Positions 1 through 5,849 of a stretch of 32,474 bases of DNA are shown here, piece by piece. A program made the position numbers and the translations under genes. The stretch spans positions 1-32,474 of the forward strand of contig JAGWTX010000001.1 in NCBI GenBank assembly GCA_028875955.1, in the 5' to 3' direction. The notes beneath the pieces are model-generated. The model had not been told where the DNA came from. It saw only the letters and a list, made by a program, of their open reading frames with translations, and ran no database searches. Position 1 is the first letter of the stretch. The number at the start of each line of letters is the position of its first letter. The stretch comes from Bacteroidota bacterium. GTDB taxonomy: Bacteria; Bacteroidota; Bacteroidia; Chitinophagales; Chitinophagaceae.

Positions 1-16
1 TTTTGTTATCAGACAT
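1..16 (-). CDS. paaB: start of paaB (partial, runs off left edge)
   Basis: An ATG on the minus strand at 16 opens the codons M-S-D-N-K before the window ends. It lies 65 bases downstream of the paaA stop on the same strand. PaaB is the small subunit of the phenylacetyl-CoA epoxidase and is normally encoded directly after paaA; family members often begin M-S-(D/N) before a Trp-rich stretch. Only five codons are visible, so the call rests mainly on gene order. Confidence 0.5.
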
Positions 17-81
17 GTGAATATTTTTAAAACGTTTTCAAAAATCCCGGAAGGGTTTGGTTGGATGCATAAAAAGTTAAA

Positions 82-1020
82 TCAGGCAGCCGATTTTGTA
101 AGACCCTTCTTTTCTGCATGTGCCAATGCCGCATCTCTCACCCATTTTCCTTCTTCCCACGCTTTTTTACGTGTATCCAGCCGTTCTTTATTGCAGGGTC
201 CGTTTCCTTTCACCACTTCCCAGAATTCATCCCAGTTGATGGCTCCAAAATCATAGTGTCCCCTGGTTTCATTCCATACAAGATCCTTGTCGGGGATCGT
301 GAATCCCAGAATTTTGATCTGCTCAGCACAGACATCTATAAATTTTTGTCTCAGTTCATCGTTGGTAAATCTTTTGATCTTCCATTTCATACTGAGCTGG
401 GAATTGGGACTTTCATCATCTTTTGGTCCAAACATCATAACGCTTGGCCACCACCAGCGGTTTATCGCATCCTGTGCCATCCGACGTTGGGCTTCTGTTC
501 CTTTACTCAGGGTTAACAGAATTTCGAAACCCTGTCGCTGGTGAAAACTTTCTTCCTTGCAAACCCTTACCATCGCCCTTGCATAAGGACCGAAACTGGA
601 ACGGCAAAGCGGAACCTGGTTCATAATGGCGGCGCCATCCACCAACCAGCCAATGGCTCCGATATCGGCCCAGCTCAGCGTAGGGTAATTAAAAATAGAT
701 GAATATTTAGCCTTACCGCTGTGTAACTGGTCATACATTTCATCGCGACTGATCCCCAGGGTTTCGGCTGCAGAATAAAGATAGAGGCCATGACCGGCTT
801 CATCCTGCACTTTGGCAATCAGGATCGCTTTCCGGCGCAGATTCGGGGCACGGGTGATCCAGTTGCCTTCCGGCAACATACCCACGATTTCACTGTGTGC
901 ATGCTGACTGATCTGACGGATCAGGGTCTGCCTGTATTTCTCCGGCATCCAGTCCTTCGGCTCGATCCGGATCTCCTTGTCGATCTTATCCTGAAAGATC
1001 TCTTCCAGATTCATTTCCAT
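82..1020 (-). CDS. paaA: phenylacetyl-CoA epoxidase, catalytic subunit PaaA
   Basis: This is the di-iron oxygenase subunit of the PaaABCE multicomponent epoxidase, which converts phenylacetyl-CoA to the ring-1,2-epoxide in aerobic phenylacetate breakdown in the cytoplasm. The 312-residue product has the usual PaaA length. It carries two ExxH iron-ligand motifs: E74-A-G-H77 in VQDEAGHG and E157-S-F-H160 in CKEESFHQ. The helical ferritin-like core and the Trp-rich RWWWPSVMMFGP segment are typical. It is read leftward with paaB following. A TAnnTTTG box at 1038-1045 and a TetR-type palindrome at 1060-1079 sit just upstream, so repression by the local TetR protein is likely. The reductase gene paaE is not adjacent but about 1.5 kb to the right on the same strand. 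Confidence 0.96.
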   Translation of the reverse strand: MEMNLEEIFQDKIDKEIRIEPKDWMPEKYRQTLIRQISQHAHSEIVGMLPEGNWITRAPNLRRKAILIAKVQDEAGHGLYLYSAAETLGISRDEMYDQLHSGKAKYSSIFNYPTLSWADIGAIGWLVDGAAIMNQVPLCRSSFGPYARAMVRVCKEESFHQRQGFEILLTLSKGTEAQRRMAQDAINRWWWPSVMMFGPKDDESPNSQLSMKWKIKRFTNDELRQKFIDVCAEQIKILGFTIPDKDLVWNETRGHYDFGAINWDEFWEVVKGNGPCNKERLDTRKKAWEEGKWVRDAALAHAEKKGLTKSAA

Positions 1021-1037
1021 AGAAGCTAATTTGACAT

Positions 1038-1066
1038 CAAAAATAAGGAAAGAAAATCAATGCTAA
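1038..1066 (-). promoter_or_regulatory. candidate paaA promoter
   Basis: Read on the minus strand, TATTTTTG at 1045-1038 is an exact match to the Bacteroidota -7 consensus TAnnTTTG. A TTCG, one base off TTTG, lies 21 bases upstream inside the palindrome centred near 1070. Transcription would start about 12 bases before the paaA ATG. The layout closely matches the promoter at 5580-5609. Inferred from consensus only. Confidence 0.5.
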
Positions 1067-1079
1067 CGAATGTTAGCAT
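1060..1079. promoter_or_regulatory. TetR-type operator O1 at paaA
   Basis: ATGCTAACGAATGTTAGCAT is a perfect inverted repeat of 8-base arms around a 4-base centre. It contains the CTAAC-N4-GTTAG core shared with 4324-4337, 5571-5588 and 25602-25615. It overlaps the -33 region of the candidate paaA promoter, as expected for a repressor site. From memory, the core resembles the operator described for the TetR-family PaaR of Thermus thermophilus (CNAACGNNCGTTNG). Confidence 0.75.
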
Positions 1080-1129
1080 GTGAAAAGTCTAAAAATTGCA
1101 TGTACGTTAGTCTGTTTAACACTTCCCTT

Positions 1130-1145
1130 GCAAACCAATGTTAGC
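1130..1145. promoter_or_regulatory. TetR-type operator O2, one mismatch
   Basis: GCAAACCAATGTTAGC is a near-perfect copy of the operator, with arms GCAAAC and GTTAGC differing at one position. Its centre is 68 bases from that of O1, in the divergent space between paaA and the SGNH hydrolase gene. It could strengthen repression of paaA by looping or cooperative binding, or control the rightward gene. Confidence 0.5.
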
Positions 1146-1218
1146 GGTCAACGATTGATATGTCTGTTTTAAAAAGGGATATCTATCCCCAACTTTACAG
1201 AATGCGTATATTTCCAAT

Positions 1219-1881
1219 ATGAAAAAATGGATAATAGCTGTCAACAGCCTTTTTATACTGGGGATGTTAAATGCCCAGACACAGGAACCGGCTTTCCGGA
1301 AAGACATAGATGCCTTTAAAAAAGCCGACAGCCGGCAAATGCCTGCTGCGAATAGCATTCTTTTCGTGGGAAGTTCATCTTTTACCAAATGGACGGATGT
1401 ACAGGACTATTTTCCCGGTTATCCCATATTAAACCGGGGTTTTGGTGGTTCTACGCTGGCGGATGTGATCCGATATGCGGATGAAATAATCATTCCTTAT
1501 CATCCAAAGCAGATCATCATTTATTGTGGAGAAAATGATATCGCTGCCTCAGATACCATCACTCCGCAAATCGTGTCAAACCGTTTTCAGCAATTGTTTT
1601 CCATCATCCGGAAAAAATTGGGAAAAGTGCCTGTAGGCTTTATTTCCATCAAACCAAGTCCGAGCCGCTGGAAACTGGAAGCAAGATTTGTGGAAGCCAA
1701 CCGGCTGATAAAAGCATTTCTGGACAAGCAGAAGAATGCCGTTTTCATCGATGTGCATACGGCTATGCTGAATGCAGACGGTTCTGTAAAGACAACTATT
1801 TTCATTGCCGATAACCTGCACATGAATGCAAAGGGATATCATATCTGGCAGCCGATCATAGCAAACTACCTAAATCGCTGA
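1219..1881 (+). CDS. secreted SGNH/GDSL-family hydrolase
   Basis: The 220-residue product starts with a signal peptide (MKKW, hydrophobic stretch, NAQ cleavage region near residue 20), so it is exported. SGNH hallmarks are present: block I as ILFVGSSSF with the nucleophile Ser, a Gly in RGFGGST, the Asn of block III in YCGENDI, and the block V Asp/His pair in DNLHMNAKGYH. Family members are esterases, lipases or acetyl-hydrolases; the substrate cannot be told from sequence. It is divergent from paaA and shares an intergenic region with two TetR-type operators, so it may respond to the same signal. A weak -7-like TATATTTC at 1207-1214 lies very close to the ATG. Confidence 0.9.
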   Translation: MKKWIIAVNSLFILGMLNAQTQEPAFRKDIDAFKKADSRQMPAANSILFVGSSSFTKWTDVQDYFPGYPILNRGFGGSTLADVIRYADEIIIPYHPKQIIIYCGENDIAASDTITPQIVSNRFQQLFSIIRKKLGKVPVGFISIKPSPSRWKLEARFVEANRLIKAFLDKQKNAVFIDVHTAMLNADGSVKTTIFIADNLHMNAKGYHIWQPIIANYLNR

Positions 1882-1994
1882 TTGGTTTGATTGTATGAGT
1901 AGCTATGATTTTTTGCGGGTGTAAGCAGGTATTTTACACACGTATTTGTCGCATAGTCTTTTTCTGTAAGGATTTCTTTTTTATTTATGGTTGT

Positions 1995-2390
1995 GTGATA
2001 AATGACAACTATAAATATTCGGAGTTAACTGGCAGGATTATTGGGTGTGCTATGATCGTTCATAGTAAACTAAAGAACGGTTTGCCTGAGAGATATTATC
2101 ATCGGGCGATGGAAATTGAATGTAAGGAACAAGGATTTTGCACCAGAAGTGAAGTTGAAATCCCTATTTTTTATAAAGGAATTCATATTGGCAAACGTTT
2201 TTGCGATATGATAATTGACAATAAAGTTATACTGGAATTTAAAGCAACTTCTTTTCTGGAACCCATACACTTAGCACAGGCCCTGAATTATCTGGAGCTA
2301 ACCAAATACGAAATAGGCTTATTAATAAATTTCGGTAATAAAAGTCTGGAATTCCGACGCCTGATCAATCAACTAAATCATCACAACTAG
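1995..2390 (+). CDS. GxxExxY family protein
   Basis: The product matches the GxxExxY family (PDDEXK-nuclease-like fold, function unproven). It has the name motif in NGLPERYYHRA, then FYKGIHIGKRFCDMIIDNKVILEFKA, then LAQALNYLELTKYEIGLLINFG. The D of CDMII and the E and K of LEFKA are the likely PDDEXK core. I chose the GTG at 1995 (132 residues) because family members begin a few residues before the E-L-T-G helix. An ATG at 1905 would add 30 Cys/Phe-rich residues that look noncoding. The gene and its flanks are visibly more AT-rich than their neighbours, which hints at transfer. The last codons (N-H-H-N-stop) lie inside the first unit of a tandem repeat. Confidence 0.8.
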   Translation: MINDNYKYSELTGRIIGCAMIVHSKLKNGLPERYYHRAMEIECKEQGFCTRSEVEIPIFYKGIHIGKRFCDMIIDNKVILEFKATSFLEPIHLAQALNYLELTKYEIGLLINFGNKSLEFRRLINQLNHHN

Positions 2391-2529
2391 TCAGACAATC
2401 AAACAATCACAATAAATCATTCAATTAAATCAACACAACTAGTCATACAATCAAACAATCACAGTAAATCATTCAATTAAATCATCACAGCTAGTCAAAC
2501 AATCACAGTAAATCATTCAATCAAGTAAT
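2382..2529. repeat. 52-bp tandem repeat, about 3 copies
   Basis: Units start at 2382, 2434 and 2486, each opening with CACA(A/G)CTAGTC and continuing through CAATCAAACAATCACA and AAATCATTCAAT. The first two units are exactly 52 bases apart with few differences. The third has lost about 8 bases in its left half, and sequence after 2530 is a degraded fourth unit. The sequence is made almost entirely of ATCA/CAAT-like words. The stop codon of the GxxExxY gene (TAG in CACAACTAG) falls in unit one. No reading frame of note crosses the array. Confidence 0.85.
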
Positions 2530-2556
2530 CACCGCAATTAAGAAAATCAAAAAAAA

Positions 2557-3636
2557 TCAGCGATAATCAAAGTCCACCACCACTTTTTCTGTTCTTGGAT
2601 GCGATTGACAGGTGAGTATATATCCCTGTTCTATTTCTTCCGGCTCTAAGCCATAATTGACATCCATGTCTACCTCGCCTTCAATCAGTTTGGCACGACA
2701 GGTGCAGCATACCCCGCCTTTACAGGCATAGGGCAGGTCGGCTCCATTTTGCAGGGCGGCATCCAGGATGGAAGATCCCTCAAATCCAAGATCAAAATCA
2801 AAACTTACCGCATCCAGTTTGAGGGTGATCTTACTTTTGAATCCTTTTTTTTCTGCTGCCAGGGTTTTATCAGTATGCGTTTGTTTTTTCCCGGGAGTGG
2901 TAAACAATTCAAAATGGATTTTTTTTGCATCCACTCCGGATCTCAGTAATTCGTCTTTTACCGAAAAGATCATTTCTTCCGGTCCGCAAAGAAAAAAGGC
3001 ATCTGTTGCAGGCAGGTCAATGGTTCTGGAAGCGAGCGTTTTACATTTTTCTGCATCAATCCTGCCGAAATGGATACTGGCATCTGTTTTTTCGCGGGAT
3101 AGTATATAGATGACCCGGAAACGATCCATGTACTGGTTCTTCAAGGCTTCCAAAGCTTCTTTGAAAATAATCGAATGGCGGTTTCTGTTTCCATACACCA
3201 ATGTGAAACTGCTTTTCGATTCCGTGAGCAGGGTGGTTTTTAGGATGGATAGGAGGGGTGTGATGCCGCTTCCGGATGCAAAACCAACATACGACCTGCT
3301 TTGCATCGGGTCCAGTTCTGTAAAAAACTTACCCATGGGCGGCATGACATCCAGGATATCCCCTTTTTTCAGTTGTTCATTGGCATAGGTTGAAAAAATA
3401 CCCTGGCTCACTTTTTTGACAGCGATTCTTAATTCATTGTCCAAAGGGCTGCTGCAAATGGAATAGGAGCGACGGATCTGCTCACCTTTGATCATCGTCC
3501 GTAAGGTTAGATATTGTCCCTGTTTGTATTGAAACTGATCCCGCAGCTGTTCCGGTATGTCAAAGGATAGCGAAACACAATCTGCGGTTTCCTTTCTGAT
3601 CTCAGCAACTTTTAGCGGATGAAAATGTATCGACAT
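2557..3636 (-). CDS. paaE: phenylacetyl-CoA epoxidase, reductase subunit PaaE
   Basis: PaaE passes electrons from NAD(P)H through FAD and a 2Fe-2S cluster to the PaaA di-iron centre. The 359-residue product has the expected order. An FAD-binding barrel carries RRSYSI at 55-60. An NAD(P)-binding ferredoxin-reductase domain carries GSGITPLLSIL and FLCGPEEMI. A C-terminal plant-type ferredoxin has cluster ligands C305, C310, C313 and C343. I start at the ATG at 3636 rather than 3672 because the family begins M-x-x-F-H-P-L-x-V. The gene is 75 bases downstream of the TetR gene on the same strand, so tetR-paaE is probably one operon. That would place paaE under the autoregulated tetR promoter rather than the paaA promoter. 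Confidence 0.93.
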   Translation of the reverse strand: MSIHFHPLKVAEIRKETADCVSLSFDIPEQLRDQFQYKQGQYLTLRTMIKGEQIRRSYSICSSPLDNELRIAVKKVSQGIFSTYANEQLKKGDILDVMPPMGKFFTELDPMQSRSYVGFASGSGITPLLSILKTTLLTESKSSFTLVYGNRNRHSIIFKEALEALKNQYMDRFRVIYILSREKTDASIHFGRIDAEKCKTLASRTIDLPATDAFFLCGPEEMIFSVKDELLRSGVDAKKIHFELFTTPGKKQTHTDKTLAAEKKGFKSKITLKLDAVSFDFDLGFEGSSILDAALQNGADLPYACKGGVCCTCRAKLIEGEVDMDVNYGLEPEEIEQGYILTCQSHPRTEKVVVDFDYR

Positions 3637-3666
3637 GGTGCAATTCGGATAGATAGAAAACAAAAA

Positions 3667-3692
3667 GATCAATAAAGAGTTTCTTATTGATC
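3667..3692. repeat. inverted repeat between tetR and paaE
   Basis: GATCAATAA and TTATTGATC form perfect 9-base arms around an 8-base loop. A third copy of TTATTGATC occurs at 3716-3724, over the end of the tetR coding region. In the tetR-paaE message this would be an AU-rich hairpin without a following U tract, so it is not an obvious terminator. It may be a processing site or a protein-binding site. Confidence 0.5.
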
Positions 3693-3711
3693 CTGTAACA
3701 GTTAAGAAAAA

Positions 3712-4305
3712 TTATTTATTGATCAGTCCGCCAACCAGGATCGTGATCATATTGGCTTCCAGTTCTTCGGCGCTGATCTTCTGGGTTGACCGGTGCCAGC
3801 TTTCAATGCCACTGATGGCATGCAGCATGATCAGCACAGCAGTGGGTGCATCTATCTTTTTGATTTCATGGTTACTGATCCCCTTTTCGATAATGGCGGC
3901 AAAACGTTTACGGTAGATGCGTCGCTGGTTTTGAAAATTGGAGAGGTAGGGATCAGCCAGGTGTTTCCATTCCCGGTCGCTTACATACACTTCCTCATAA
4001 TGATTGATCATTTCATTGATGTGGAAACGCAACAGCTTTTCTACTTTTTCAATGGCAGAAATGGGTTCTGCTTCAATTTCATCAATCTTATGCAGGAAAC
4101 GGTTGGCTACACTGAAACAGAGTTCGTGTAACAGTTCCGTTTTGGACTTTATGTGATTGTATAAACTGGCAGCTTCCACACCCACGGCTTCAGCCAGGTC
4201 ACGCATACTGGCAGCCTTAAAACCTTTTTCCCGAAAAAGTATTGCAGCTTTGGTTACAATCACATCCTTGCGTGAGATGTTTTTGTCTGTTTTGATTCTT
4301 GCCAT
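3712..4305 (-). CDS. TetR family transcriptional repressor, probable PaaR-type
   Basis: A TetR-family regulator of 197 residues from the ATG at 4305 (MARIKTDKN). The N-terminal helix-turn-helix spans roughly residues 34-53, in KAASMRDLAEAVGVEAASLYNHIKSK. The C-terminal two thirds is the helical ligand-binding domain. The gene precedes paaE on the same strand and lies within the paa locus, so an acyl-CoA such as phenylacetyl-CoA is the likely inducer by analogy with PaaR; the ligand is inference. A perfect palindrome at 4324-4337 lies 18 bases upstream of this ATG, inside its candidate promoter, which suggests autorepression. An alternative ATG at 4323 would put the operator directly against the start codon, so I consider it less likely. 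Confidence 0.9.
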   Translation of the reverse strand: MARIKTDKNISRKDVIVTKAAILFREKGFKAASMRDLAEAVGVEAASLYNHIKSKTELLHELCFSVANRFLHKIDEIEAEPISAIEKVEKLLRFHINEMINHYEEVYVSDREWKHLADPYLSNFQNQRRIYRKRFAAIIEKGISNHEIKKIDAPTAVLIMLHAISGIESWHRSTQKISAEELEANMITILVGGLINK

Positions 4306-4309
4306 AAAA

Positions 4310-4340
4310 CGAAGATAAAGCAACTAACACGTGTTAGCAA
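4310..4340 (-). promoter_or_regulatory. candidate tetR promoter, nearly leaderless
   Basis: On the minus strand a TTG is followed after 20 bases by TATCTTCG, one base off TAnnTTTG, and the ATG at 4305 comes four bases after that box. Transcription would then start at or next to the start codon. The operator 4324-4337 fills the spacer between the two promoter elements. Confidence 0.45.
4324..4337. promoter_or_regulatory. TetR-type operator O3 at tetR
   Basis: CTAACACGTGTTAG is a perfect 14-base palindrome with the CTAAC-N4-GTTAG pattern. Its place in the spacer of the tetR promoter implies negative autoregulation, the usual arrangement for TetR-family genes. Confidence 0.75.
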
Positions 4341-4607
4341 GTAGTTACACTGAAATTTTTTAAATCGTTAGTTTTCGTCCCTTTTTTATAAAATCAATCA
4401 AATATTACCATAGGAAATAATGGCCGGGTCTGTCTGGGAAAACTGGCAGGTCAGAAATGGGGTTTAAACAGGCATAATCCCTGAGGATAACCCTTCCTGA
4501 TTCGATTCCTTGGTTTCAGGGCCCTTCCGGGCGAAAATAAAACCGAACCCCAAGGGCTTTTCCCCTTCAATGCCCTAATTTCGCCCACCGATAACAAAAC
4601 CTAACTT

Positions 4608-5528
4608 ATGTCATTAGTAGTAGTTGGATCCATGGCTTTTGATGCCATTGAAACCCCATTTGGGAAAAGCGATAAAATTGTGGGCGGGGCAGGTACCTAT
4701 ATTGCCTGGTGTGCCAGCAATTTTACACCCGTAAAACAGATTTCGGTGGTAGGCGGCGACTTCCCGCAGGATGAACTGGATGCACTTACCGAAAGAAATG
4801 TGAACCTGGAAGGTGTTCAGATCAAAAAAGATGAAAAAACATTTTTCTGGAGCGGTCGCTATCACATGGATATGAATACCCGTGACACCCTGGATACCCA
4901 GTTGAATGTGCTGGCAAACTTCCAGCCCGAAGTTCCCGATTCTTACCAGGATTGTGAGTTTCTGATGTTAGGTAACCTGGTGCCTGCCGTTCAGGCGAGC
5001 GTGATCAATCAATTGAAAAAGCGCCCCAAACTGATCGTAATGGACACCATGAATTTCTGGATGGAAATCGCCATGGACGACCTGAAAAAGACCATTTCCA
5101 TGGTGGATGTTTTGATGGTGAACGATAGTGAAGCACGCCAGCTGAGTGGCGATTATTCATTGGTTAAGGCGGCAGCCACCATTATGAAAATGGGCCCCAA
5201 ATACCTGATCATTAAAAAAGGGGAACACGGTGCGCTCCTGTTTCATGGCAGCCAGGTATTTTTTGCACCGGCACTGCCGTTGGAAGATGTATTTGATCCC
5301 ACCGGAGCAGGTGACACTTTTGCGGGAGGCTTTATGGGCCATCTGGCCAAAACCAGGGATATCTCATTCGAGAATATGAAAACGGCCATTATCGTAGGTA
5401 GTGCGATGGCCTCCTTTTGCGTTGAAAAATTTGGTACCCAACGGCTGCGTGAAATCGGCAAACCGGATATCGAAGCCCGTCTGGAAGAATTTGTTCAACT
5501 GGTGAACTTTGATATCACACTGGCATGA
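4608..5528 (+). CDS. PfkB/ribokinase-family sugar or nucleoside kinase
   Basis: A 306-residue ATP-dependent kinase of the PfkB family. The N-terminal glycine-rich signature is GGAGTYIAWCAS around residues 26-37. The C-terminal signature is DPTGAGDTFAGGF, with the anion hole and catalytic Asp in G233-A-G-D236. The segment VMDTMNFWMEIAMDDLKKTI is typical of a Bacteroidota subgroup often annotated as ribokinase or sugar kinase; the real substrate is unknown. A -7-like TAATTTCG at 4576-4583 lies about 25 bases upstream of the ATG. The 286 bases between the tetR operator and this gene hold nothing else I recognise. No terminator follows before the palindrome at 5571. Confidence 0.9.
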   Translation: MSLVVVGSMAFDAIETPFGKSDKIVGGAGTYIAWCASNFTPVKQISVVGGDFPQDELDALTERNVNLEGVQIKKDEKTFFWSGRYHMDMNTRDTLDTQLNVLANFQPEVPDSYQDCEFLMLGNLVPAVQASVINQLKKRPKLIVMDTMNFWMEIAMDDLKKTISMVDVLMVNDSEARQLSGDYSLVKAAATIMKMGPKYLIIKKGEHGALLFHGSQVFFAPALPLEDVFDPTGAGDTFAGGFMGHLAKTRDISFENMKTAIIVGSAMASFCVEKFGTQRLREIGKPDIEARLEEFVQLVNFDITLA

Positions 5529-5570
5529 GGCTCGATCAATATTGATCTGATGGCTGAAGTTTTGCATAAA

Positions 5571-5588
5571 CACTAACTATTGTTAGTG
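5571..5588. promoter_or_regulatory. TetR-type operator O4
   Basis: CACTAACTATTGTTAGTG is a perfect inverted repeat with 7-base arms around TATT. It has the same CTAAC-N4-GTTAG core as the sites at paaA and tetR. It overlaps the -33 element of a rightward promoter (5580-5609), the same geometry as at paaA. Confidence 0.75.
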
Positions 5589-5609
5589 ATGATTTGAAAA
5601 ATAGTTTTG
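5580..5609 (+). promoter_or_regulatory. rightward promoter overlapping operator O4
   Basis: TTG at 5580-5582 and TAGTTTTG at 5602-5609 match the Bacteroidota consensus with a 19-base spacer. The -33 element is inside the operator. The first feature downstream is a terminator at 5734-5761, so the promoter appears to drive a short transcript starting near 5615. Confidence 0.6.
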
Positions 5610-5614
5610 GTAAA

Positions 5615-5761
5615 ACTAAAACCGCACAATAATTTCGTTGCACAATGATGAACAATAAACATACAAAACGTATTAAGAAACCTCTCTGACGGGAAGTGCT
5701 TAACATGTATGTATGAACCAATATACTAAGAAGCCTTCCCAAACCGGGAAGGTTTTTTTTT
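5615..5761 (+). ncRNA. candidate ~145-nt small RNA or micropeptide transcript
   Basis: The segment is bounded by a consensus-like promoter with an operator on the left and a strong intrinsic terminator on the right, and holds no conventional gene. One tiny reading frame is present at 5645-5689, encoding the basic 14-residue peptide MMNNKHTKRIKKPL; no ribosome-binding site makes it convincing. The unit may be a regulated small RNA, a leader-peptide attenuator for asd, or a micropeptide gene. I do not recognise it as a known family. The start is estimated from the -7 box. Confidence 0.4.
5734..5761 (+). terminator. intrinsic terminator
   Basis: CCTTCCC (5734-5740) and GGGAAGG (5746-5752) form a 7-bp GC-rich stem with a 5-base loop, followed by nine T. 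It would end the short transcript started near 5615 and any read-through from the kinase gene. It sits 88 bases before the asd start, so asd needs its own promoter or antitermination. Confidence 0.85.
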
Positions 5762-5825
5762 GATCCGGTTCTTGCCATGCCGGATGAGATAAAAGAAGGC
5801 AAATTATTTTTAAACCATAAAAAAA

Positions 5826-5847
5826 CTCCCTAGGGAGAAGGAGGGTA
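5826..5847 (+). promoter_or_regulatory. palindrome and strong Shine-Dalgarno of asd
   Basis: CTCCCTAGGGAG (5826-5837) is a perfect palindrome directly followed by AAGGAGGG (5838-5845), a near-ideal Shine-Dalgarno 4 bases before the ATG. Strong Shine-Dalgarno sequences are uncommon in Bacteroidota, which makes this one stand out. The CTCCC arm can pair with either GGGAG or the Shine-Dalgarno GGAGG, so it could mask the ribosome site. Confidence 0.5.
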
Positions 5848-5849
5848 AA

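Noticed and set aside
1081..1120. additional operator half-sites (ACGTTAG near 1104, and CGTTAG near 4366)
   Set aside because: Each has only one arm of the palindrome; the opposite arm does not match CNAAC at the required distance.
1905..1994. use of the ATG at 1905 for the GxxExxY gene
   Set aside because: It would add 30 Cys- and Phe-rich residues unlike the family; the GTG at 1995 gives the usual length.
2382..2529. CRISPR-like array
   Set aside because: The units are contiguous 52-bp tandem repeats with no unique spacers, one unit has a deletion, and no cas genes are near.
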